This document shows positions 1-5,193 of a stretch of 5,193 nt of DNA, in pieces. The notes beneath the pieces were generated by a model. That model was not told the DNA's origin, did no database searches, and saw only the letters and a list, made by a program, of their open reading frames with translations. This stretch comes from Lachnoclostridium phytofermentans. GTDB taxonomy: Bacteria; Bacillota; Clostridia; Lachnospirales; Lachnospiraceae. Each line of letters starts with the position of its first letter. Position 1 is the first letter of the stretch. The stretch covers positions 1-5,193 of the forward strand of contig DPVV01000051.1 in assembly GCA_003526525.1 (NCBI GenBank). Direction: 5' to 3'. Position numbers and translations under genes: made by a program.

Positions 1-1139
1 ATAAAGAAAAAAACAGTAATAGTCCATTCTATGTAGGATTACTCAATGGGCTTATGCCATGTGGCCCTTTACAGGCAATGCAGCTTTATGCTTTATCAAC
101 AGGTGATCCATTAAAAGGTGCTCTTTCCATGCTTTTATTCAGTTTGGGAACCGTACCATTAATGTTTGGGTTAGGCGTATTAAGTTCAGTACTTAGTCAA
201 AAATTTACGAAGAAAGTAATGTCCGTAGGTGCAGTTTTGGTCGTAGTTCTAGGATTCTCCATGTTTCAAAGTGGACTTAGTTTATCAGGTTTCGCTGCAA
301 CACCATTTGACCAGTCTACTAGTAGTAACGTAGCTAAGATACAAGATGATGTCCAAATCGTAAATACCACCCTAAATTCTGGCCGATATGAGCCAATAAC
401 CGTTCAAGCTGGGATACCGGTGAAATGGATAATTACTGCTGAAAATGGAAGTATAAATGGCTGTAATAATAGAATTTATATCCCAGAGTACGGTATTGAA
501 AAGAAATTTGAAATTGGGGAAAATATAATTGAGTTTACTCCCGAAAAAGCAGGAACATACCGTTACAGCTGTTGGATGGGTATGATTCGAAGTACAATTA
601 CCGTTTTAGAAGAAGGACAAACAACTCCACCTCCTGACACAGAAGTACAGGATGATTACACTGGTTCTTATAATGATTTTAATTTAGATGATACAGTTCA
701 GAATAAGGAACCAGCAGGATATCAGATACCGGTAGATAATGTTGTAATTGCTAAGAAAAATGGTGATAAGCAGACGGTAGAAATAAATCTAACAAATTCA
801 GGATTCAGCCCTGCTTTAATCATTATGGAGTCTGGCATTGAAACCGAATGGAACATCCATGCTGAATCATTAAATGAAGGAAATAAAACGCTGTTATTTC
901 CGTTTTATGAATCAGTCCTTCCTCTGAAGGAAGGAGATAACCGCTTGTATGTCTTACCAATTCTTGATTTTGATTTCTCTACTATTGATTATAATTTCTT
1001 TGGAATTGTTAAAGTTGTGGATGATATCGATGATATCAATATAGATGCAATAAAAGAACAAGTAAGTAATTATGAGACTTACAAATGGAATTATAATCAG
1101 ATAGGTAATGGTGGAGGAGGGGGCGCAAGCTGTCATTAA
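1..1139 (+). CDS. TauE/SafE-type (DsbD-like) membrane protein fused to two cupredoxin-like domains, 3' part
   Basis: Partial gene: the frame is open from base 3 to the window edge, so the ATG at 54 is internal (it lies inside the family motif NGLMPCGP) and the true start is upstream. Numbering from the codon at base 3, 378 residues are visible. Residues about 9-97 are the end of a polytopic domain of the sulfite-exporter TauE/SafE or DsbD_2 type, with the MPCGP motif (Cys20) and hydrophobic spans near 36-63 and 72-97. Residues about 117-204 form a cupredoxin-like beta domain with Cys154 and a Cys190-Trp-Met-Gly-Met194 loop, plausible Cu(I)/Cu(II) ligands. Residues about 254-339 look like a second, degenerate copy without those cysteines. 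The protein ends in five glycines followed by Ala-Ser-Cys-His. Relatives of this family often carry an N-terminal heavy-metal-associated domain, which would lie outside the window. A role in copper or other metal handling, or in moving reducing equivalents across the membrane, is inferred; transport of sulfite is not supported by anything visible here. Confidence 0.85.
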   Translation, partial: KEKNSNSPFYVGLLNGLMPCGPLQAMQLYALSTGDPLKGALSMLLFSLGTVPLMFGLGVLSSVLSQKFTKKVMSVGAVLVVVLGFSMFQSGLSLSGFAATPFDQSTSSNVAKIQDDVQIVNTTLNSGRYEPITVQAGIPVKWIITAENGSINGCNNRIYIPEYGIEKKFEIGENIIEFTPEKAGTYRYSCWMGMIRSTITVLEEGQTTPPPDTEVQDDYTGSYNDFNLDDTVQNKEPAGYQIPVDNVVIAKKNGDKQTVEINLTNSGFSPALIIMESGIETEWNIHAESLNEGNKTLLFPFYESVLPLKEGDNRLYVLPILDFDFSTIDYNFFGIVKVVDDIDDINIDAIKEQVSNYETYKWNYNQIGNGGGGGASCH

Positions 1140-1187
1140 ATAAACCATTTACATTTCATATAAATTATTTATAAGCTGACTAAATAA

Positions 1188-1318
1188 AGTCGACTAGTCA
1201 AGGTGGATATTCGCAATCCGCTTATGCTACCAGCTCTACCTCATTGCCACTACATGGTATTTTAAAACAGGCAAGTCCTTACACCCGCTTAAAGTAGCGA
1301 GGACTTCCCTGACGAGGT
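1188..1318. other. GC-rich structured intergenic island, possible noncoding RNA or mobile-element remnant
   Basis: The 227-base gap between the first two genes has no convincing ORF. Bases 1201-1320 are about 47% GC (56 of 120), whereas 1141-1170 and 1321-1350 are only 10-13% GC. Hairpins visible inside are: 1201-1208 with 1216-1223 (8 pairs, two G-T wobbles, 7-base loop); TACCA 1228-1232 with TGGTA 1255-1259; and a long stem, CAGG 1268-1271 and AAGTCCT 1273-1279 with AGGACTT 1300-1306 and CCTG 1308-1311, interrupted by one C-C mismatch. This long stem carries an inner CGCT/AGCG helix (1286-1289 with 1296-1299). Overlapping palindromes AGTCGACT (1188-1195) and GACTAGTC (1192-1199) mark the left edge. 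No T-run follows the long stem, so it is not a standard terminator. Strand and identity are unknown; I do not recognise a named riboswitch, and an element end or leader RNA for the downstream gene are both possible. Confidence 0.45.
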
Positions 1319-1366
1319 TAAATTAATTGAATAATTTCATTAACATAAAAAAGGGAGATTATAACT

Positions 1367-1909
1367 ATGTCAAATTTGAAAAAAGAAAACAAACAAAGTA
1401 AAAAGATTAACTCCACCACAATTATCTTAACACTGGCATTATTGCTATTGGTTGGATTTACAGTAGTAAACAAATTGAATAGCTCAAACGATAAGGAGAA
1501 AGCTTCCGCAAGTAATAAACAAGGAAAAACTGTGCTTAATGATAATGGGGATCTTGTTATTACAAAAAGTGATATTTCATCCAAAGCAACATTTTACCCA
1601 GTAGAGGTTGATGGAACAAAATTAGAAGTAATTGCGGTAGAAGCTCCCGATGGTACTATCCGAACAGCGTTTAACACATGCCAAGTATGTTTTAGCTCCG
1701 GAAGGGGATATTATGTTCAAGAAAATGATGTGCTAAAATGCCAAAATTGTGGTAATCGTTTTAAAACCAGTGAAGTGGAAATTTCAAGAGGTGGCTGTAA
1801 TCCAGTACCTATTTTCGATGACGAAAAGACTGTAACAGACGATACAATAGTTATATCCAAAGATTTTCTTAATGAGGCTAAACAAATCTTTGCAAACTGG
1901 AAGAGTTGA
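1367..1909 (+). CDS. DUF2318 (FtrD-like) membrane-anchored cysteine protein
   Basis: The 180-residue product has a Lys-rich N-terminus, one membrane segment at about residues 17-35 and a long outward-facing domain, so it is probably anchored to the membrane with its C-terminal domain outside. A low-complexity Ser/Lys/Asn linker spans about 38-55. The C-terminal half carries the hallmark of the DUF2318 / FtrD-like family: Cys105-x-x-Cys108-Phe, a Gly-rich GYY segment, Cys125-x-x-Cys128-Gly, and Gly-Gly-Cys144-Asn-Pro. In this family the cysteines are described as metal or iron-sulfur binding, and FtrD-like proteins accompany iron or copper-linked uptake systems. The exact cofactor here is inference. 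The start is supported by GGGAG at 1353-1357, nine bases before the ATG. It lies 227 bases after the TauE/cupredoxin gene on the same strand; pairing of two extracytoplasmic metal/thiol proteins suggests a shared function, although the structured island between them could separate transcription. Confidence 0.85.
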   Translation: MSNLKKENKQSKKINSTTIILTLALLLLVGFTVVNKLNSSNDKEKASASNKQGKTVLNDNGDLVITKSDISSKATFYPVEVDGTKLEVIAVEAPDGTIRTAFNTCQVCFSSGRGYYVQENDVLKCQNCGNRFKTSEVEISRGGCNPVPIFDDEKTVTDDTIVISKDFLNEAKQIFANWKS

Positions 1910-1933
1910 TTTTAGCAAGTAATATAGATAATA

Positions 1934-1966
1934 CAAGGAAAAGTTCACTTCGCGAGCTTTTCCTTG
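1934..1966 (+). terminator. 10-bp perfect hairpin after the DUF2318 gene, atypical terminator or processing element
   Basis: CAAGGAAAAG (1934-1943) is perfectly complementary to CTTTTCCTTG (1957-1966), with a 13-base spacer that can add up to three more pairs. It begins 25 bases after the DUF2318 stop codon, the expected place for a transcription end. However, it is followed by TCGCGAATAAG rather than a T-run, so intrinsic termination would be weak. The hexamer TCGCGA occurs twice, in the loop (1950-1955) and directly after the stem (1967-1972). An mRNA-stabilising or regulatory hairpin is the alternative. Confidence 0.4.
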
Positions 1967-2060
1967 TCGCGAATAAGAGAGAAGTTTGAAGACAAGGATA
2001 CAATTGCTGAATTACTTTTTAAATGATAAACTATAGAAATCTAGTAGAGGGAGGTCAAAT

Positions 2061-2756
2061 ATGAAGCAAAAAAATATTCTAGTTGTAGATGATGAGCAAA
2101 AGATTTTGGAGGTAGTTTCTTCTTTTCTGGAGAGCCAAAACTATACAGTATTCCAGGCGGAAAATGGAGCAAGAGCATTTGAAATCTTTGAAAAAGAGAA
2201 TATATCTTTGATTATATTAGACCTAATGCTGCCAGATATCACTGGAGAGGAGATATGTAAAAAAATCCGCAAAACTTCCAGGGTTCCAATTATCATGCTT
2301 ACCGCGAAAGTTGAAGAAAATAATATCCTAGAAGGTCTGGAAATTGGTGCAGATGATTATATGACAAAACCCTTTCGTTTAAAAGAACTACTTGCACGAG
2401 TGAATGCTGTTCTTAGAAGAACGAGTGAAGAACCTGTTCCCCTCTTTGACAAAATTTCTTTTGATAACGATAACTTCATTATAGATTTTGGAAAAAGTCT
2501 GGTATTAAAAAATCAGAATCCTGTGAACCTTACACCAACTGAATTTAATATATTATCCACCTTAATTAAATATCCTGGAAAAGTTTTTACGAGAGAAGAA
2601 CTAATTGAATTTGCTTTAGGAAGTGAGTTTGAAGGTTTTGACCGGGCGGTGGACAGTCATATTAAGAATTTAAGACAAAAGATTGAAGATAATCCCCGTG
2701 CCCCTAAATATGTATTAACCATTCATGGAAAAGGGTATAAATTTGGAGGTGATTAA
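2061..2756 (+). CDS. OmpR/PhoB-family response regulator
   Basis: This 231-residue protein has the usual length and order of the family. Residues about 4-117 form the receiver domain: acidic pocket Asp10-Asp11, phospho-acceptor Asp54 (LIILDLMLPD), Thr81, Tyr100 and Lys103-Pro104. Residues about 153-229 form the winged-helix DNA-binding domain, including the segment DRAVDSHIKNLRQKI (194 onward) that contains the recognition helix, and the terminal GKGYKF wing. It is a cytoplasmic transcription factor expected to be phosphorylated by the kinase encoded immediately downstream. The ATG is preceded by GGGAGG (2050-2055), a strong ribosome binding site. A weak promoter candidate, TTGCTG (2004-2009) with TAAACT (2027-2032) at 17-base spacing, lies in the 151-base gap upstream. 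All catalytic residues are present. Its target genes are not shown by the sequence; the flanking metal-type membrane genes are the obvious candidates. No specific gene name is justified. Confidence 0.95.
   Translation: MKQKNILVVDDEQKILEVVSSFLESQNYTVFQAENGARAFEIFEKENISLIILDLMLPDITGEEICKKIRKTSRVPIIMLTAKVEENNILEGLEIGADDYMTKPFRLKELLARVNAVLRRTSEEPVPLFDKISFDNDNFIIDFGKSLVLKNQNPVNLTPTEFNILSTLIKYPGKVFTREELIEFALGSEFEGFDRAVDSHIKNLRQKIEDNPRAPKYVLTIHGKGYKFGGD
2745..2753 (+). promoter_or_regulatory. Ribosome binding site that fixes the kinase start at GTG 2758
   Basis: GGAGGTGAT is a near-perfect Shine-Dalgarno sequence lying inside the last codons of the response-regulator gene. Its GGAGG core ends eight bases before GTG 2758. 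The in-frame ATG at 2725 would add 11 residues but lies upstream of this site and deep within the response-regulator gene, so GTG is the better start. The arrangement implies translational coupling, with one base between the regulator stop (2754-2756) and the kinase start. Confidence 0.85.
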
Positions 2757-2757
2757 G

Positions 2758-4152
2758 GTGAAAAAAAAGAGTCTAAAGACACAACTTTCGCTGGCCATCG
2801 CTTTAGTTGTTTTGATAACAGTTGCTTTCATTAGCGTATTATCTAATATATTTATTAATGAAAAATTTAAAGACTATATTGCCAGGCAACAAAAGCTACA
2901 AACAGAAGATATCGTATCAAGCCTTAGTCAACAATACAACAAGTGGACAAGGACTTGGAATACAGACTTTATTCATACGATTGGAATGTATGCCTTATAC
3001 GATGGTTTTATCATCAAGGTCTATGAAAACGATGGTACTTCTGTATGGGATGCTGAACAGCATGATATGTCCTTGTGTACACAGGTTATGGCAGATATAT
3101 CAAAACGGATGCAAAAAAAATATCCAAGAATGAACGGCGAATTTACTACGAAAGAATACAAGTTAAAACAAGGATCGGATGATGTTGGGGTGGTATCTAT
3201 CAGTTACTTTGGACCTTATTTTCTTAGTGAGAATGACTTCAAGTTTTTAAACGCTCTAAATACTATCCTTGTAAGTATCGGTTCTGTTTCCTTAATGTTT
3301 GCTGTTTATATTGGATGGATGCTGGCAAGGAAGATAAGCAGACCTATTACAAAAACGGTGAAAATGACCACAGAAATTGCAGAAGGAAATTATGAGATAC
3401 GTTTTACCGAACATACAGGAACAAAAGAGCTGGATGCGTTAGTTTCCTCTATCAATAATTTGGCAAGTACTTTAGAAAAACAAGAAGTTATACGAAAACA
3501 ATTAACTTCTGATGTTTCCCATGAGCTACGTACACCATTGACTACGATTGGAACACATATAGAAGCTATGATAGAAGGTGTATGGGAACCAACAACGGAT
3601 CGTTTAACAAGTTGTTATGAAGAAATCAATCGTATTACAAATCTTGTGAAAGATCTAGAGCAACTTTCAAAAGTAGAAAATGATAATTTAAAGCTTAACA
3701 TAACTTCCGTTGATATATCAGAGGTTATTGAAACTATAAAGGGTAACTTCGAAACAGAACTATATAACAAAAGTTTGAATGTATCAGTGGTAGGGACTGC
3801 TGGAACTATACCAGTAGACAAAGAACGAATAAGTCAGGTAATTATAAACCTATTATCAAATGCAATAAAATACACACCAGACTTTGGTAAAATAGAAATC
3901 ACTTTAGAAGACTACGAAACAAGTCTTGTTATCCAGGTGAAGGATAATGGAATTGGAATACCAGAAGAAGAGTTACCATTTATTTTTGAACGTTTTTATC
4001 GAGCAGATAAATCAAGAAATAGAAGAACCGGGGGAGCAGGAATAGGATTAGCAATTGTAAAATCTGTTGTTCATGCTCATGGTGGAAAGGTCGAAGTATC
4101 CAGTAAATTAGAGACAGGAACTGTTTTTCGAGTTTTATTACCAAGAAAGTAG
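2758..4152 (+). CDS. HAMP-containing membrane sensor histidine kinase
   Basis: Starting at GTG 2758, the product is 464 residues. Domains in order: membrane segment 1 (about 10-32), an extracytoplasmic sensor region (about 33-166), membrane segment 2 (about 168-190), a HAMP linker (about 190-243), a HisKA dimerisation domain with SHELRTP and phospho-acceptor His255, and a HATPase_c domain. The ATP-binding boxes are intact: N box around Asn364 and Asn368, G1 box DNGIGIP from Asp396, F box FERFYRAD around 410-417, and G2 box GGAGIGLAI from 425. It should autophosphorylate and pass phosphate to Asp54 of the regulator encoded just upstream. The sensor region holds the cluster Trp97-Asp-Ala-Glu-Gln-His102-Asp103-Met104-x-x-Cys107, with further His73, Met77, Met111, Met118 and Met125. 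This could bind a soft metal, but ligand identity is inference. An intrinsic terminator follows 67 bases after the stop, so the two genes form a closed two-gene unit. Confidence 0.95.
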   Translation: MKKKSLKTQLSLAIALVVLITVAFISVLSNIFINEKFKDYIARQQKLQTEDIVSSLSQQYNKWTRTWNTDFIHTIGMYALYDGFIIKVYENDGTSVWDAEQHDMSLCTQVMADISKRMQKKYPRMNGEFTTKEYKLKQGSDDVGVVSISYFGPYFLSENDFKFLNALNTILVSIGSVSLMFAVYIGWMLARKISRPITKTVKMTTEIAEGNYEIRFTEHTGTKELDALVSSINNLASTLEKQEVIRKQLTSDVSHELRTPLTTIGTHIEAMIEGVWEPTTDRLTSCYEEINRITNLVKDLEQLSKVENDNLKLNITSVDISEVIETIKGNFETELYNKSLNVSVVGTAGTIPVDKERISQVIINLLSNAIKYTPDFGKIEITLEDYETSLVIQVKDNGIGIPEEELPFIFERFYRADKSRNRRTGGAGIGLAIVKSVVHAHGGKVEVSSKLETGTVFRVLLPRK

Positions 4153-4219
4153 ACAGGTATAACTTACTATAATTAATTATATTGAGCTAAAAAGGTAAGA
4201 GATTGCTTACTATATTTTT

Positions 4220-4254
4220 AAAGTCATGCGTTTTAGTTTACGCATGACTTTTTT
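4220..4254 (+). terminator. Rho-independent terminator of the two-component operon
   Basis: AAAGTCATGCG (4220-4230) pairs perfectly with CGCATGACTTT (4241-4251) around a 10-base loop, and the stem runs into six consecutive T residues (4249-4254). It is 67 bases downstream of the kinase stop. On the opposite strand the stem is followed by A-rich sequence, so it acts as a terminator for + strand transcription only. Confidence 0.92.
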
Positions 4255-4285
4255 GATATATTTTTTCTATATTTGTCATATTATG

Positions 4286-4314
4286 TATACACAGTATCTA
4301 TTGTTTGTTATAAT
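4286..4314 (+). promoter_or_regulatory. Putative sigma-A promoter for the lipoprotein gene
   Basis: A consensus -10 box, TATAAT (4309-4314), is preceded at exactly 17 bases by TATACA (4286-4291), which matches the -35 consensus at four of six positions. It sits after the operon terminator and about 130 bases before the lipoprotein ATG, which would give a leader of roughly 120 bases. The perfect palindrome TGTATACA (4284-4291) covers the -35 box and could be an operator. A second TATAAT at 4365-4370 lacks a good -35. In such AT-rich DNA, chance matches are common. Confidence 0.5.
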
Positions 4315-4388
4315 AATTGAATTATAAAGTATTATATTTTATAGAACCATTACTGGATAAGATTTATAATATAAGGAAAGAAGGGGCT

Positions 4389-4410
4389 TAACATAGAAAA
4401 CGATATGTTA
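4389..4410 (+). repeat. Short inverted repeat in the lipoprotein leader
   Basis: TAACATA (4389-4395) and TATGTTA (4404-4410) are perfect inverted repeats with an 8-base loop, ending 32 bases before the lipoprotein ATG. The stem is AT-rich and would be weak as RNA, so an operator-like protein site or chance are both possible. The rest of the 290-base gap 4153-4442 holds the terminator and promoter described separately and nothing else I can support. Confidence 0.35.
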
Positions 4411-4442
4411 TTTACCTAACTAATATTTAAGAGGAGATGTAT

Positions 4443-5193
4443 ATGAAGAAAAAAATGGCCTTATTGCTTTGTTTTGCTTTCATAATACAACTGCAATTTG
4501 TAGGTTGTAAAAAAGCACCTGACGCAGAGGTAAGTCAAGTAAAGGACAATGAAATTACAAATGAATTAGAAGAATATTCAGATCCAGGAAAGAAAGAGGA
4601 GGAGAAGAAGGAAGAAAATATTATCCTCACTACCAATGATTTAAAAAATAATTATTCTACTTCCGAGACCTATGCGGAACCGTTGTATGGACTGCAAAAA
4701 GAGGAGATTATCTCTTGTCCTGTTCAATTTAATCTGCCAGAAGGTACTGAACTTACTGAATATGCTAATGTTTATTTAGATTCTACTTTAACCATACCAG
4801 CCGGTGCTGAGATCTCCTATGATAATAACACACAAACAATTAATCTAGCACCTCCTAGAAAACCTGTTTATCAGCCGGTAACCACAATGTTTTCTATCGT
4901 TAAGAATGAAGGGTGGGGCTATGCCAATACATATTATCTAGCTTATTTCTATGATTTAAAAACAGGAGAAAAGCTAGAAAAACCACAAATCACTATTTTT
5001 ACCATTGAAAGAGAATTAAAGACTCCATTTCTTAAATATGAGATTAAAGATGGAAGCGTACGTTATTACTGGGATGAGGTTCCAGGAGCGGAGAATTATG
5101 TCCTTAGCTTTGTTAAGAAAGATGAAATTCAGTTTGATTTTCTTTCCTTTAAAAAAGTAGTTGATTCCGAATACGTCGATAAAGACATTTTGG
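4443..5193 (+). CDS. Putative lipoprotein with a fibronectin type III-like segment, 5' part
   Basis: The frame is open to the window edge, giving 250 complete codons; the 3' end is missing. The ATG follows GAGGAG (4431-4436) with a six-base gap. Residues 1-22 are a lipoprotein signal peptide: Lys-rich start, hydrophobic core and lipobox Phe-Val-Gly-Cys22, so the mature protein should be lipid-anchored on the outer face of the membrane. A charged, probably flexible linker follows (about 23-60), including a Lys/Glu run at about 50-58. Residues about 80-190 are rich in Tyr, Thr and alternating hydrophobic residues and look all-beta. Residues about 195-245 contain Tyr-Tyr-Trp210-Asp-Glu-Val-Pro-Gly-Ala-Glu-Asn-Tyr, the typical beginning of a fibronectin type III-like strand pair. 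I do not recognise a specific family and assign no enzymatic role; a surface binding or adhesion function is only a guess. It has its own promoter and lies beyond the two-component terminator, so membership in that operon is unlikely. Confidence 0.85.
   Translation, partial: MKKKMALLLCFAFIIQLQFVGCKKAPDAEVSQVKDNEITNELEEYSDPGKKEEEKKEENIILTTNDLKNNYSTSETYAEPLYGLQKEEIISCPVQFNLPEGTELTEYANVYLDSTLTIPAGAEISYDNNTQTINLAPPRKPVYQPVTTMFSIVKNEGWGYANTYYLAYFYDLKTGEKLEKPQITIFTIERELKTPFLKYEIKDGSVRYYWDEVPGAENYVLSFVKKDEIQFDFLSFKKVVDSEYVDKDIL

Noticed and set aside
54..56. ATG as the start of the TauE/cupredoxin gene
   Set aside because: The frame is open upstream to base 3 and encodes YVGLLNGL, the expected family sequence before MPCGP, and no ribosome binding site precedes the ATG. 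The gene is truncated by the window.
954..1148. Minus-strand ORF of 64 codons
   Set aside because: It lies antisense to the end of the cupredoxin gene, has Ile/Tyr-rich composition typical of reversed AT-rich coding sequence, and resembles no known family.
1203..1221. tRNA T-arm-like hairpin
   Set aside because: The loop is ATTCGCA rather than TTCRANN, and no acceptor, D or anticodon arm can be built around it on either strand.
1201..1260. Resemblance to bacterial SRP RNA (GCAATCCGCT occurs in Firmicute SRP RNAs)
   Set aside because: The shared string is short, and the conserved SRP apical loop and the Alu-domain layout are not visible around it.
1268..1311. Long stem as an intrinsic terminator of the first gene
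   Set aside because: It is not followed by a T-run on either strand and starts about 130 bases after the stop codon.
1318..1584. Minus-strand ORF of 88 codons
   Set aside because: It is the antisense shadow of the DUF2318 N-terminus, including its membrane segment, with no independent support.
2725..2757. Upstream ATG start for the histidine kinase
   Set aside because: It would overlap the regulator gene by 32 bases, and the excellent ribosome binding site at 2745-2753 serves GTG 2758 instead.
2822..3133. 103-codon + strand ORF in another frame within the kinase gene
   Set aside because: It overlaps the clearly real kinase frame and shows no domain features.
3615..3821. Minus-strand ORF of 68 codons within the kinase gene
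   Set aside because: It is antisense to the HisKA/HATPase region, Ser-rich and without a recognisable family.

Overview
The window is AT-rich DNA with Shine-Dalgarno-led genes, all on the + strand. The protein families (a TauE/SafE-type membrane protein fused to cupredoxin-like domains, a DUF2318/FtrD-like membrane protein, an OmpR-type two-component system and a lipoprotein) point to a Gram-positive Firmicute, most likely a clostridium and perhaps a Lachnospiraceae member. This placement is inference from base composition and protein style, not from a search.

Layout. Bases 1-1139 hold the 3' end of a membrane protein: the last part of a TauE/SafE (DsbD-like) transmembrane domain, one cupredoxin-like domain with cysteines, a second cupredoxin-like domain that has lost them, and a Gly-rich tail ending Cys-His. 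Bases 1140-1366 are noncoding and contain a sharply delimited island (about 1188-1318) of much higher GC than its flanks, with several hairpins. I could not assign it to a known RNA or mobile element. Bases 1367-1909 encode a DUF2318 (FtrD-like) protein with five conserved-looking cysteines. A 10-bp perfect hairpin without a T-run follows at 1934-1966. Bases 2061-4152 encode a response regulator and a sensor histidine kinase separated by one base; a clear intrinsic terminator (4220-4254) closes this pair. After a likely promoter (around 4286-4314), a lipoprotein gene starts at 4443 and runs off the window at 5193.

How the parts may work together. The first two genes both look like membrane-anchored metal or thiol proteins exposed outside the cytoplasm. 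The kinase's extracytoplasmic sensor domain carries a His-Asp-Met-x-x-Cys cluster and extra Met and His residues, so a metal-responsive (possibly copper) circuit is a reasonable hypothesis. Co-regulation is inferred from position only. The terminator and separate promoter suggest the lipoprotein is an independent unit. The most unusual items are the GC-rich structured island, the degenerate duplicated cupredoxin domain with its Gly5-Ala-Ser-Cys-His tail, and the sensor-domain motif.
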